From assembly GCA_944362615.1 (NCBI GenBank), contig CALVTM010000001.1, positions 186,001-250,000 on the forward strand: a DNA stretch of 64,000 nt. The letters run 5' to 3'. The position numbers and the translations under genes were made by a program. The notes below the pieces were generated by a model. That model searched no databases. It saw only the letters and a program-made list of their open reading frames with translations, and was not told where the DNA came from. Shown piece after piece: positions 1 through 8,553 of this stretch (position 1 is the first letter of the stretch; every line of letters starts with the position of its first letter). Origin of the DNA: an uncultured Clostridia bacterium. GTDB lineage: Bacteria > Bacillota > Clostridia > Christensenellales > Pumilibacteraceae.

Positions 1-1473
1 CATGTCCTGCACATAAAGCTCGAGAGTCACTTCATCCGAACTGCCAGGCTGTATGACATCCGTCTTTGCAAAGTCACCGAGTACGACGTGCGACTTTTCT
101 ACTGTCGAACCGTTAGTCGTATCATCGCCGTAAGGTGCGGAGTAGTAAAGCTCTACAACGTCCTTGCCCGCGACGTCGCCCGTATTTCTGACCTCAACGG
201 TAACGGTTATTTTTCCGTCGGTGTCCAGCATGCCCGGTTCTGCGGATACGCTCATGACATTCCATTCAAAATCGGTATAAGACATGCCGTAGCCGAACGG
301 GAACTGCACGTTTTCCGCATACCATTCCTCAGCGTTCGTTTCCTGCTCCGCATAAGCCGTCTCGTAATAACGATAACCTACATATATACTGTCGGTGTAA
401 TCCACATACCACGAATGGTAGTTATAATTACCGCCCGCTTCGCTCGAGTACGACAGCACGCCTTCGTTTGTAGACGTTGCATAAGAGGGCGCACTCGTGA
501 AATCACGCGCGTAAATGTCTGCCGTTCTGCCCGACGGATTTACTTCTCCGGAAAGCACATCGACAACGGAACGGATACCCGTAAGACCGGTGGTGCCTAC
601 AAGTATGCACGAATCCACGCCGTATGCGGGATCATCAAGGAAATTCAGCTCCATGGCGTTGCATATGTTGAGCACTACTATGACGTTGTCGCAAGCCTCG
701 CTCGCTGCCTTGATCATCTCCTCTTCCTCGGTGGAAAGCTCGAGATAATGACGGGAAGTATCAACTATGCCCTCAGAATCATCACCGTTGATCTGCGGCT
801 GCTTCGTCTGCTGAGCAAGCAAGTCGTTACCTTCACCGCCCACTCTGCCGAGAACGACAAGAGCGGTGTCGGAAAACTCACGGGCGTTGGCTATGACCTT
901 ATCGGTGTAATACTCCGCGCCCGGCTCGTGAAGACGGAACTTCTTATTGTTTCCTATATCTATATCGCCGCGCTTCTCATCCCAAGTTTTACCGTATGCG
1001 TATGCGGACTGAGAAAAGAAATCGGTATACATCTGTTCGAGTTCCTCGTTCCAATCTATGCCCGCTTCCTCAAGCGCCTCATACAGCTTCATCTTCTGCA
1101 GAGACGTGTTGCTGAATCCGGAGCCGTAGCCGCCTGCAACCCAGTCAATCGACGCCCATCCAAATACGTTGATTTTGGAATTCGCACCGAAATCGCTTAA
1201 AGGAAGCGACTTTTTACCGGTATCTTCATCGATTACATCGTTCTTAAGAAGTACAATTCCTTCGCCGACAATTTCCTCGCCGAGTGCGCGGCCTTCGTCT
1301 ATAATCGTCTGCGTCTTTTCATTTTCTACGAATTTGTATCCGTGCATGACTATGCTTATCAGCTCGGACCAGGCAGACGCGGCAACGATCACAGCTATCA
1401 TCACGCCCAACAGCACCACCATAAAAGGTACGTTGAGAGCAAGATAAACTTTGTTCGACATCTTCTTTTTCAT
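1..1473 (-). CDS. Glycoside hydrolase family 3 protein, permuted domain order, membrane-anchored (3' end outside window)
   Basis: The reading frame is open from the ATG at 1473 to the window edge (491 codons), so the protein is cut at its C-terminus. An N-terminal hydrophobic segment (about residues 10-37) looks like a membrane anchor or uncleaved signal. The GH3 C-terminal-type alpha/beta sandwich follows directly, with EGIVLLKND near residue 71, a GGYGSG loop, GRVGGEGNDL and NPSGRTADIY. FPFGYGMSYTDFEW leads into a fibronectin-III-like domain (VRNTGDVAGKDVVELY). In the usual GH3 order this domain follows the TIM barrel. Here it comes first, as in the circularly permuted GH3 beta-glucosidases of Ruminococcus, so the barrel with the nucleophile Asp should lie outside the window. 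The start is supported by GGAGAGG about 6 nt upstream. Substrate cannot be told; beta-glucoside or beta-xyloside is likely. Confidence 0.85.
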   Translation of the reverse strand, partial: MKKKMSNKVYLALNVPFMVVLLGVMIAVIVAASAWSELISIVMHGYKFVENEKTQTIIDEGRALGEEIVGEGIVLLKNDVIDEDTGKKSLPLSDFGANSKINVFGWASIDWVAGGYGSGFSNTSLQKMKLYEALEEAGIDWNEELEQMYTDFFSQSAYAYGKTWDEKRGDIDIGNNKKFRLHEPGAEYYTDKVIANAREFSDTALVVLGRVGGEGNDLLAQQTKQPQINGDDSEGIVDTSRHYLELSTEEEEMIKAASEACDNVIVVLNICNAMELNFLDDPAYGVDSCILVGTTGLTGIRSVVDVLSGEVNPSGRTADIYARDFTSAPSYATSTNEGVLSYSSEAGGNYNYHSWYVDYTDSIYVGYRYYETAYAEQETNAEEWYAENVQFPFGYGMSYTDFEWNVMSVSAEPGMLDTDGKITVTVEVRNTGDVAGKDVVELYYSAPYGDDTTNGSTVEKSHVVLGDFAKTDVIQPGSSDEVTLELYVQDM

Positions 1474-1542
1474 TTTTTACCTCTCCATACGTCATTTTCC
1501 GCCTCGGGCGCATTAACGTCCCCGGACAGTTATATTACGTTA

Positions 1543-1571
1543 ATTATACAGACTGTTCCGGATTATTACAA
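1543..1571 (-). promoter_or_regulatory. Promoter of the GH3 gene
   Basis: On the minus strand TTGTAA (1571-1566) and TATAAT (1548-1543) are separated by 17 bp. This gives a leader of roughly 60 nt ahead of the GH3 start with its own ribosome-binding site. Confidence 0.55.
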
Positions 1572-1620
1572 GACCCTTTTTCCAAACTGAAGATATTTTA
1601 CCTATTTTGCATAATCAGCT

Positions 1621-1664
1621 TAAAAAAAGCGGGAACGGCGGAGGTGCTGACTCCTGCCGTTCCC
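1621..1664 (-). terminator. Intrinsic terminator after lysC
   Basis: The arms GGGAACGGC (1631-1639) and GCCGTTCCC (1656-1664) form a stem. On the minus strand it is followed by CGCTTTTTTT. It ends the cdaA-DUF1015-lysC transcript before the GH3 promoter. Confidence 0.8.
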
Positions 1665-1740
1665 TATTCCCTTTATTCCCACGGCTATTTGCCTGTGAGT
1701 CGATATTATACTGCGCCGCCGATGCAACGCTCTTATGCGC

Positions 1741-3066
1741 TTATTTTACAAATTCATTATAAAGCGCGGCGATTGACTTATCGTAATCCTCGTTCTCCAC
1801 GGCAATGATTATATTCATTTCGCTGGAGCCCTGGTCTATCATTCTTATATTTACGTCTGCATTGTACAGACTGCCGCATACTCTGGATGCAGTACCCTTA
1901 GTGCTCATCATGCCGTGTCCGACTACCGCTATAAGAGACAGCCCTTTATGCACTTCTATCGTATTCGGGTGGCATCTTTCACGGATATCCATAATAGTCT
2001 CTTCAAGCACGCTGTCCGTTACGCCCGCCGGATCTATGATCAATGTGACAGTATCTATACCCGTCGGCATATGCTCGAGCCGGATATTACGCTCGCAAAG
2101 CACATCGAGCAGAGTTTTGCAGAATCCGATCTCGGAGTTCATCATCTCCTTCTGAATAAAGATGCCGACAAAGTCCTTTTTGCCCGCTATGCCTGTGATG
2201 ACATGCTCGCCGCGCTTGTATTTCCCGCTCTCAAGATCTTCATAGCATACGATCATCGTGCCTTTCGCCGTCGGGTTGAACGTATTGCGTATGTTTATCG
2301 GGATACCCGATTTATTGACCGGGAATACCGCTTCGGGATGAAGTACGCTCGCTCCCATATAAGCAAGCTCGCGCAGCTCACGGTAAGTGAGCATTTCTAT
2401 GATGCGCGGGTTCTTTACTTTGCGGGGATCGCACACCATGAATCCGTCGACGTCCGTCCAGTTCTCGTATACAGATGCGCCTATGGCTTTGGCTACGATC
2501 GCTCCGGATACGTCCGATCCGCCGCGCGAAAAAGTCTTGACCTTACCTTCAGCGCTCAGTCCGTAAAACCCGGGAATGACGGCGCGCATCGCAACACGCA
2601 ATCTGTCTGATGCAAGGCTCTGAGTAAAATCGTCGTCCAGTCTGCCGTCTGCTCCGAAACGGATTATTTCGGCAGCGTCGACAAATTCATAACCGAGCAG
2701 CTTTGCAAGTATTTTTGCGGAAAGATATTCGCCGCGGCTGACCACATAGTCGTATGAACCGCTTTCCTCTCCGCTTATCAGGTCTTCGTATTCCGCCGAC
2801 AGGTCGAGATCAAGTCCCAGTCCGTCGATTATCGCGTCAAAACGCGCCGCTATCTCCGAAAGTCTGGTACGTCTGCGTTCTTCGTTACTTTCGCCGTAAA
2901 ACGCTATAAGCATATCCGTAACTTTGGTGTCTGACGGTTCGCGCTTACCGGGCGCGGATACGACAACGTATCTCGCATCGCTGTCCGCAAGTATGATGTC
3001 TCTGACCTTGCGTATGCTGTCGGCATTTGCCATTGACGTGCCGCCGAACTTAAGTGCTTTTGCCAT
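1741..3066 (-). CDS. lysC: Aspartate kinase, monofunctional
   Basis: Phosphorylates L-aspartate, the first step towards lysine, diaminopimelate, threonine and methionine. The 441 residues begin with the family motif KFGGTS (residues 6-11). FSRGGSDVSGA and TDVDG lie in the amino-acid kinase domain, and two ACT regulatory domains occupy about the last 150 residues. No homoserine dehydrogenase domain is fused. It is the last gene of the cdaA-DUF1015-lysC unit, 25 bp after DUF1015, with GAGAGG ahead of the ATG and a terminator downstream. The ACT domains imply feedback control by an end product; which one cannot be read here. lysA, a later enzyme of the same pathway, lies at 21271. Confidence 0.95.
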   Translation of the reverse strand: MAKALKFGGTSMANADSIRKVRDIILADSDARYVVVSAPGKREPSDTKVTDMLIAFYGESNEERRRTRLSEIAARFDAIIDGLGLDLDLSAEYEDLISGEESGSYDYVVSRGEYLSAKILAKLLGYEFVDAAEIIRFGADGRLDDDFTQSLASDRLRVAMRAVIPGFYGLSAEGKVKTFSRGGSDVSGAIVAKAIGASVYENWTDVDGFMVCDPRKVKNPRIIEMLTYRELRELAYMGASVLHPEAVFPVNKSGIPINIRNTFNPTAKGTMIVCYEDLESGKYKRGEHVITGIAGKKDFVGIFIQKEMMNSEIGFCKTLLDVLCERNIRLEHMPTGIDTVTLIIDPAGVTDSVLEETIMDIRERCHPNTIEVHKGLSLIAVVGHGMMSTKGTASRVCGSLYNADVNIRMIDQGSSEMNIIIAVENEDYDKSIAALYNEFVK

Positions 3067-3091
3067 GAATATATATCCTCTCGAAAAAATT

Positions 3092-4252
3092 TTATTCGCT
3101 TCTGCCGTCTATGAGCCGGCATTCCATATAGTAACGCTTATCTTCCGCTTCGCCCATCGAAAACGACTTGCGCGGAAGTACGCCGTGCAATGCAATGTAG
3201 TCAAACAGTCCGGACTTATCAAGCGGGGGCATAAGTATGCCAAGAGCATCCGTTCTTTCGCCGCATATCCTGCGTATCTCATCATCGCCGTGTATGTAAT
3301 CCACTTCCGCTCCCGACTCGTCTATTATACTCTGAACGGAGGCATAAGCTTCAGCCGGCTCGGACGGAGCTCTGACTTCAATGCACTCATCTCCACGGAC
3401 AAGCGTGATATGTCCGTCACCGCCGAGACTTTCCAGTCTGCCCGCAAGTCCGGGCATTCCGTATATGATACGGTGGATGGGAAGGAATACGACGCCGTCC
3501 GAACGCACGTTCTCCACTTCAACAAGCGCGTATCTCGCGGACGCCGCACGCTCGTCTCCGCTGCGCTTATAGCTTTCATAAAGCGCTTTTGCCGCCGCAA
3601 GAGAGTGATTGCCGTCCCCTACGAGCACAAACGGTCTGTGCTCTTCCGAAGCCTGTTCCTGGAGCCGGTCGAGCGCGTCTGAGACACTTTCTTTATCGGA
3701 TATAAGTCTGCCCTCCAGCCTGTCTCCTCCGGACAGCTGTATATCGTACAGCAGCTCTCCTTTCCCTTCAAGCGGCTCAATTACCGTTTTACCGGGATCG
3801 TCTATCAGACATATTACATGCGACACGTCAAGCACGGATGATTCACGAACCGCGAGTCTCGGCGGTATACGCTCCGTCACGGTACCCTCCGTCGCACGGA
3901 TGAGCGACCCGCACGAAGAGTAATCGTAACATTCCAGATCCGCAAGGCACACGATGCCACAGCGGCTTCCTCGCTTTCCGGTACGTGTGACAAGCACTCC
4001 TCCGTTATATTCCTTGAGCACTCTTTCCGCATAGTCGCGCGAACATGCGTTTATGTCCGCCATGCGCTTATCGGCTTCCGTTAAAAATGCTTCCGGGCAT
4101 ATAAGACGGAGTGACGAAGGCATATCCCCTACGCGCTTATCTTCATTCATCCAGTACTCCGGACGTGATGTATATTGATCGCATGCTATGACCGGCCAAT
4201 ATGATATATTACAGCGCGGCAGCATAAATCTGCCGAATCGGAGTGCGCTCAT
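3092..4252 (-). CDS. DUF1015 family protein
   Basis: 386 residues matching the DUF1015 (COG4198) family, whose biochemical role is not settled. The N-terminus has the family pattern of an Arg/Pro-rich start followed by VIACDQYTS, and the centre holds VGDGNHSLAAAKA, the most conserved segment of the family. There is no signal peptide or membrane segment, so it is probably cytosolic. Its ATG overlaps the cdaA stop (ATGA), and lysC follows 25 bp later, so the three genes are almost surely co-transcribed. I see no basis for a specific substrate. Confidence 0.85.
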   Translation of the reverse strand: MSALRFGRFMLPRCNISYWPVIACDQYTSRPEYWMNEDKRVGDMPSSLRLICPEAFLTEADKRMADINACSRDYAERVLKEYNGGVLVTRTGKRGSRCGIVCLADLECYDYSSCGSLIRATEGTVTERIPPRLAVRESSVLDVSHVICLIDDPGKTVIEPLEGKGELLYDIQLSGGDRLEGRLISDKESVSDALDRLQEQASEEHRPFVLVGDGNHSLAAAKALYESYKRSGDERAASARYALVEVENVRSDGVVFLPIHRIIYGMPGLAGRLESLGGDGHITLVRGDECIEVRAPSEPAEAYASVQSIIDESGAEVDYIHGDDEIRRICGERTDALGILMPPLDKSGLFDYIALHGVLPRKSFSMGEAEDKRYYMECRLIDGRSE

Positions 4253-5337
4253 GCGTCGTGATCTCCCTCATTACCGTTATCCTGCTTCATACGCAGTCTG
4301 AAACGCCTTTTCTTGCCATCGGACTGAGTAGCTTTCAGTCCGTAAGTCTGTTCTATGACATCGGTGAGCATGGAAGCGTCATAATAACGCTCGAGCTTTC
4401 CGTCACGTGCAACGCTTATTACGCCGGTTTCCTCGCTGACAACTATAGTTATGACGTCATACTGCTCACTGAGTCCGAGTGCCGCGCGATGACGGGTTCC
4501 CAGCTCTTTGGGCAGGTTCTGATTCTGCGACAGCGGAAGGAAACATCCCGCGGCAAGTATCTTATCGCCGTGTATGAATACCGCACCGTCATGAAGATCC
4601 GCTCCCGTATTGAAAAGACATTCTATAAGCGGTTGGGAAAGTTTTGCGTTAAGATCAGTACCGCTGTCAAGTATATGCTGAGGTACAGACTGAGTCGTGA
4701 TGACTATAAGAGCGCCTACGTTGTCCTTAGACATGTTGAGCACCGCTTTTACTATTTCGCTTACCGCTTTGCGCAATTCCTCTTCCGTGCAGTCATACTC
4801 GACATTGAAGGTTTCCGAACCGGTTTTGCTCGCAAGCTTCCACATGGTACGACGGAGCTCCTGAGGGAACATGATCAGCACAGCTATGAATACCAGCAGT
4901 ACGCCGTACGAGAATAACGATCCCATGACAGGGAAATCAAACAGCGCACTTGTAAGAACTATTCCGACAAATGTTATAAGAACGAAAAATTTTATTATCG
5001 GGAGCGCATTGTTCTTTTTCAGAAAGTATATGATGAAATAGACCAGACATATAAGCAGGAAAATATCCACAGCACTGACGATTATGCTTCCGACTGAAAG
5101 CCCTCCCGTTTCGGTTGTGAATTCCTCGATTATGTTGCTCCAAAATGTCCTGAAAAAATGCTCGTCAAGAGTGGCTGTGTTGTTACTGTCAGCAACACCC
5201 AGTCCTACCGTAACGATCCAGATAAATCCGCCAATGATTGCAGCAAGCAACTTGAATCTGAAATCACTGACAAATATTGCTTTCATTACTCTTGTAAAAG
5301 CGTTTCCGCTTTTCTTTTTTTCAGGTACGCCGTTCAT
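4249..5337 (-). CDS. cdaA: Diadenylate cyclase CdaA (c-di-AMP synthase) with extra N-terminal membrane segment
   Basis: Makes cyclic di-AMP from two ATP; c-di-AMP controls potassium and osmotic balance in Firmicutes. The DAC domain covers about residues 165-325, with the catalytic DGA motif at 250-252 and RHR at 282-284 (GTRHRAALG). Ahead of it are the three usual CdaA helices (about 84-106, 113-132 and 141-158). A further hydrophobic segment (about 25-46, FKLLAAIIGGFIWIVTVGL) lies in an 80-residue extension absent from ordinary 270-residue CdaA. This extension resembles the N-terminal anchor of CdaR/YbbR. No cdaR or glmM follows; DUF1015 and lysC do. The ATG sits 7 nt after a -10 box with no ribosome-binding site. 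Confidence 0.95.
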   Translation of the reverse strand: MNGVPEKKKSGNAFTRVMKAIFVSDFRFKLLAAIIGGFIWIVTVGLGVADSNNTATLDEHFFRTFWSNIIEEFTTETGGLSVGSIIVSAVDIFLLICLVYFIIYFLKKNNALPIIKFFVLITFVGIVLTSALFDFPVMGSLFSYGVLLVFIAVLIMFPQELRRTMWKLASKTGSETFNVEYDCTEEELRKAVSEIVKAVLNMSKDNVGALIVITTQSVPQHILDSGTDLNAKLSQPLIECLFNTGADLHDGAVFIHGDKILAAGCFLPLSQNQNLPKELGTRHRAALGLSEQYDVITIVVSEETGVISVARDGKLERYYDASMLTDVIEQTYGLKATQSDGKKRRFRLRMKQDNGNEGDHDA

Positions 5338-5344
5338 ATTATTT

Positions 5345-5373
5345 ATTATATAACTTTTTTATCATTATTTCAA
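5345..5373 (-). promoter_or_regulatory. Leaderless promoter of cdaA
   Basis: Minus strand: TTGAAA (5373-5368), a 17-bp spacer and TATAAT (5350-5345). Seven bases (AAATAAT) separate it from the cdaA ATG at 5337. Transcription should start at or next to the A of the ATG, and no Shine-Dalgarno sequence is present. Confidence 0.75.
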
Positions 5374-5424
5374 TGATTTTAACGCACGAGTTTGCCAAAT
5401 TATTTAATTTTTCGGTCGGACATA

Positions 5425-5458
5425 CCAAAAACCTCCGCCTTGCAAAAGCGGAGGTTTT
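5425..5458 (-). terminator. Intrinsic terminator after the M28-like lipoprotein gene
   Basis: AAAACCTCCGC (5427-5437) pairs with GCGGAGGTTTT (5448-5458). Read on the minus strand, the stem ends in a T run. Confidence 0.85.
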
Positions 5459-5462
5459 GAAG

Positions 5463-6854
5463 TTATTGTTTCTTATCCTCTCCGGTATCGAACGGATCGT
5501 CTCCGAAAGGATCGTCCGGAACATGCTTTCCGGGATTTATATCCACATATATATCCCCGTCCTCCGGCTTCTCATAGTCCATGCCGAATACCGCAACTTT
5601 GATATTGCGTTTCACATCTGTGTCCGCGTATTTCTTGCGCAAATGCTTTGTCATCAGTATCGTGAATATAAGCACACCCGCAGCAAGTGCGCCACCCGTT
5701 ATATATGCGGCAAGACGACTCGTCATCCAGCGGTATGAACCTATATTTTCCAGACTCGTTTCACATGCCTGTGTGAATCCGCCGCACATTATCGACCTCG
5801 TAAGCACTTCAGCAGTTATAAGAAGCTGATCGGCATATCCGGGATTTGCGCTTTTAAGCGCGGCAAGAGTATCTGAAGTGGTGCCGGAAATGTTCTCTCT
5901 TCCGTAACCGTCCTGATCGTAAAGCAAAAACGTAAAATCAGAACCGGTGGTGACAGAGCATACATTGGTTTTGCCGAAATACACTGAGGACTCGTTCATA
6001 AGTGAGTATGGCGTGTACGGCAGCTGATCGGTGTATATTGCGTCCGGATCAGCCTGAGCGACCGGAGGCTCGCTTATATATTCACCGTATCCGTCTTTCT
6101 GAGCAACGCCCATTATAAAATCACCGTGCTCGGTAGGCTGTTCGTCGAAATAGAACCAAAGTTTATCGCCGCCGAGCTTCGTAAGCGTCGCCGCCATAAG
6201 TACGTTCTGTCTCTCCTCGCTGCTAAGCCCGTAAAAATATTCGTCCGCTCCGCCGTAATCAATACAGCCCATACCGTAAAATACAAAATCAATATCCGTC
6301 TCAAGCGCTGCCGCGTTTTTCCGGAAATACTCGCACATGACCAGCATGACTGCAACGGCAGCTCCGTTATCCATTGCACCTTCGGCTCTCGTTCCGGTGA
6401 AATAATAACCGGCGCCGTTTGCGGTTTCACAACGCGTGTACATATTGTCGTAATGTGCGCCGATCACAACCCGCTTACCTTCCGGATTGTTCTCTGCCGG
6501 GGATTTTACGGAATAAACTACGTTCTGTGATTTGAACGTATCCATGTACACGTCCCGCTCAAACGGCTCAATTTCTCCCCTTACGCCCGTCTTTTCTTCC
6601 AGTCTGCGCGCTATCCATTCCGCCGCACGGTACTCTCCGTTTCCGTCCTCCGGACTGTTCTCGGGCACAAGACACGTTCTGTCGGCGTTAGCCGCAAGAA
6701 AGGCGTTCAGCTCCTCTTCAAACGCATCCGACGATTTATAATACATATTGGCGTTATTGTACGCCGACGTGTAATCCGATGCACCGCATCCGGAAAGCAT
6801 CAAAGTACATGACAGCAACACAACGCTTATTAATACTGATAAGACTGCTTTCAA
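5463..6854 (-). CDS. M28-like peptidase-fold lipoprotein with altered active site and C-terminal membrane segment
   Basis: 463 residues. A lipoprotein signal ends in LSGC (Cys23). The core looks like a zinc aminopeptidase of family M28: GAHYDN (His134, Asp136) and GAMDNGAA (Asp162) match two metal-binding motifs. The next motif, normally GAEE with the general-base Glu and a metal-ligand Glu, reads GMGC (194-197), so the canonical Glu pair is missing. It may be inactive, or may use the nearby Asp-Glu (GADEYF). A transmembrane helix (about residues 385-405) and an acidic cytoplasmic tail end the protein, so it could be tethered at both ends. The start is TTG at 6854, supported by GGAGGG 5 nt upstream. 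It sits 1 bp after a multi-pass membrane protein. Confidence 0.7.
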   Translation of the reverse strand: MKAVLSVLISVVLLSCTLMLSGCGASDYTSAYNNANMYYKSSDAFEEELNAFLAANADRTCLVPENSPEDGNGEYRAAEWIARRLEEKTGVRGEIEPFERDVYMDTFKSQNVVYSVKSPAENNPEGKRVVIGAHYDNMYTRCETANGAGYYFTGTRAEGAMDNGAAVAVMLVMCEYFRKNAAALETDIDFVFYGMGCIDYGGADEYFYGLSSEERQNVLMAATLTKLGGDKLWFYFDEQPTEHGDFIMGVAQKDGYGEYISEPPVAQADPDAIYTDQLPYTPYSLMNESSVYFGKTNVCSVTTGSDFTFLLYDQDGYGRENISGTTSDTLAALKSANPGYADQLLITAEVLTRSIMCGGFTQACETSLENIGSYRWMTSRLAAYITGGALAAGVLIFTILMTKHLRKKYADTDVKRNIKVAVFGMDYEKPEDGDIYVDINPGKHVPDDPFGDDPFDTGEDKKQ

Positions 6855-6855
6855 T

Positions 6856-7440
6856 TCACCCTCCTATCAGAACCAGAAGTTCCGCTATGCAATATATCAG
6901 ATAGATAACGGAAAACATAATGCCGTATGAATACAATGCAACGGCACGTCCGCTTTTGGGCAGATTGTGCCGGCATTCGAATACGACGTACAGCGATACG
7001 GCTGCGGTCATTATTATAAACCTTACTATTACTTCGCCGTATAACTCGAGCATGGGTACCGCAAAATACAGCATGCTGAATGCTCCGTATACGAGATATC
7101 CGAGACCGTAAAAAGTACGGAACACATATGCCTGATCCGCTATCGAACGCGCTCCGCCCGCAAGCATCATGCGATATGTAAACCGGGTGATTATGAAGTA
7201 TACGAGAAACGGCATTATACCGCCCATCAGAAAAGCAACTACTTCGTTGCATATGATATTGCGGATGATGTCCGGCATGTCAGTGAACAGTACGGCCTGC
7301 GCAAGCGCACCGCGCATAGCATACCACCCGCCGAAACACAAAAAAAGCCCGAACAGCACATACTGCAAAGGCAGCGGTATGCGCTTTTCAAGCAGAATCC
7401 GCGAAGGGAATGAAGCGCGATTTCTTTCCGCGTTTTCCAT
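6856..7440 (-). CDS. Multi-pass membrane protein of unknown function
   Basis: About 194 residues with five to six hydrophobic helices and short Arg/Lys-containing loops. I do not recognise the family. I chose the ATG at 7440 because GGAG lies 5 nt upstream; an earlier ATG at 7461, overlapping the end of holA, has no ribosome-binding site. It lies between holA (14 bp upstream) and the M28-like lipoprotein gene (1 bp downstream), so all three are probably one transcript. The tight link suggests it works with the lipoprotein, perhaps as a membrane partner, but nothing in the sequence proves this. Confidence 0.65.
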   Translation of the reverse strand: MENAERNRASFPSRILLEKRIPLPLQYVLFGLFLCFGGWYAMRGALAQAVLFTDMPDIIRNIICNEVVAFLMGGIMPFLVYFIITRFTYRMMLAGGARSIADQAYVFRTFYGLGYLVYGAFSMLYFAVPMLELYGEVIVRFIIMTAAVSLYVVFECRHNLPKSGRAVALYSYGIMFSVIYLIYCIAELLVLIGG

Positions 7441-7454
7441 TTTTGCTCCGGTTG

Positions 7455-8429
7455 TCACCATTTGACCGTTTTGCCTCCTGCGGCAGCAGCTATGATCACC
7501 TGCACTGCCGCGTCACGAGAAAGATCACCGCTCTTGAGATCTCTGTCCGTCGCCGAAAGTTCAAGCAATATATCTTTCAGTCGCGTCGCGCCTATGCGCG
7601 CCGCTTCACGCTTAACCGCATATATCGATTTTTCGCTCATCTCCAAAATCCTCACAAGCATGCTTTCATCAGGAGTCACGAGCGTATAAAATAATTTTCT
7701 GAAGTGCTTGTATAATAACGAAAGCAGCATTTCCGGTTCGGACAACGATTTCTCCGATGCCCGCAGTATTTCATAAGCCTTTTTCGTATCACCGGACGCC
7801 GCGGCTGAGGATAATTGCCATACGGCGTATTCCGCCGACGGCGTAACAAGCGCACGCACGTCTTCCGCAGTCACCGTCCCGCCGCTTCTGTATGAGCACA
7901 GCTTGTCCGTCTCTACGGAAATAGTCGTCATATAACCGCGGCAATACTGCCATAATAGCTCCGCTGCTTCCGCCTCAATACCTGCGCCGTATTTTTTGCC
8001 TTCCGCCGCGATCCACTTGAATATAACCGATTTATCAACAGGCGAACAGTCGACTTCGGTCAACCCCGAAAGAAAAGAAGTAAGCCGGGCATCCTTTTTA
8101 TCACCGCGCTTACCCTTGCTCCTGCCGCACACTATCAGCGTGCTTGCCGGATTGGGATCATCCGCATACGCAACAAGCTCTTCAGCTTCGGTAAGCATGC
8201 GCACGATTACATACCGCCTGTCGTTCATAACCGGTAACGCGTTCAAAGCATCAGTTACTTCTCCGGATGACGGCTGATCCATTACGACGACATTAAATTC
8301 CGGAAAATTTACTCCTTCCGTTATTATGTCGACCGCTCTTGACCGCACATATTCATCATCTCCGGTAATGTAATATCCGAAGCCGGATGAACCTGACGTA
8401 AGCGAAGATTTTAGATCAGTGAACTTCAT
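7455..8429 (-). CDS. holA: DNA polymerase III subunit delta
   Basis: The clamp-loader subunit that opens the beta sliding clamp. The 324 residues match HolA in length and in the conserved N-terminus (YYITGDDEYVRSRAVDII), followed by an AAA+-like fold without a working Walker A and a helical C-terminal collar domain. DnaE, its holoenzyme partner, is at 31229. It is the first gene of the transcript that continues into the membrane protein and the M28-like lipoprotein. The ATG is preceded at 6 nt by a -10 box and has no ribosome-binding site. Confidence 0.9.
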   Translation of the reverse strand: MKFTDLKSSLTSGSSGFGYYITGDDEYVRSRAVDIITEGVNFPEFNVVVMDQPSSGEVTDALNALPVMNDRRYVIVRMLTEAEELVAYADDPNPASTLIVCGRSKGKRGDKKDARLTSFLSGLTEVDCSPVDKSVIFKWIAAEGKKYGAGIEAEAAELLWQYCRGYMTTISVETDKLCSYRSGGTVTAEDVRALVTPSAEYAVWQLSSAAASGDTKKAYEILRASEKSLSEPEMLLSLLYKHFRKLFYTLVTPDESMLVRILEMSEKSIYAVKREAARIGATRLKDILLELSATDRDLKSGDLSRDAAVQVIIAAAAGGKTVKW

Positions 8430-8435
8430 ACGATA

Positions 8436-8464
8436 ATTTTAACACTTACGCTGCTGTTTTGCAA
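8436..8464 (-). promoter_or_regulatory. Leaderless promoter of holA
   Basis: Minus strand: TTGCAA (8464-8459), a 17-bp spacer, TAAAAT (8441-8436), then six bases to the ATG at 8429. No Shine-Dalgarno sequence fits between the expected start of transcription and the ATG. Confidence 0.7.
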
Positions 8465-8553
8465 CACTTTCAAACAAACTATGTTAAACATTGCTGCTAT
8501 TATATATTACGATTATGGCTCACTTATATTAAATAAACGTGAATTGATCGGAA

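Noticed and set aside
88..1200. 370-codon open frame on the plus strand
   Set aside because: It is the antisense shadow of the GH3 gene; the translation is Arg/His/Tyr-rich and has no family pattern or ribosome site.
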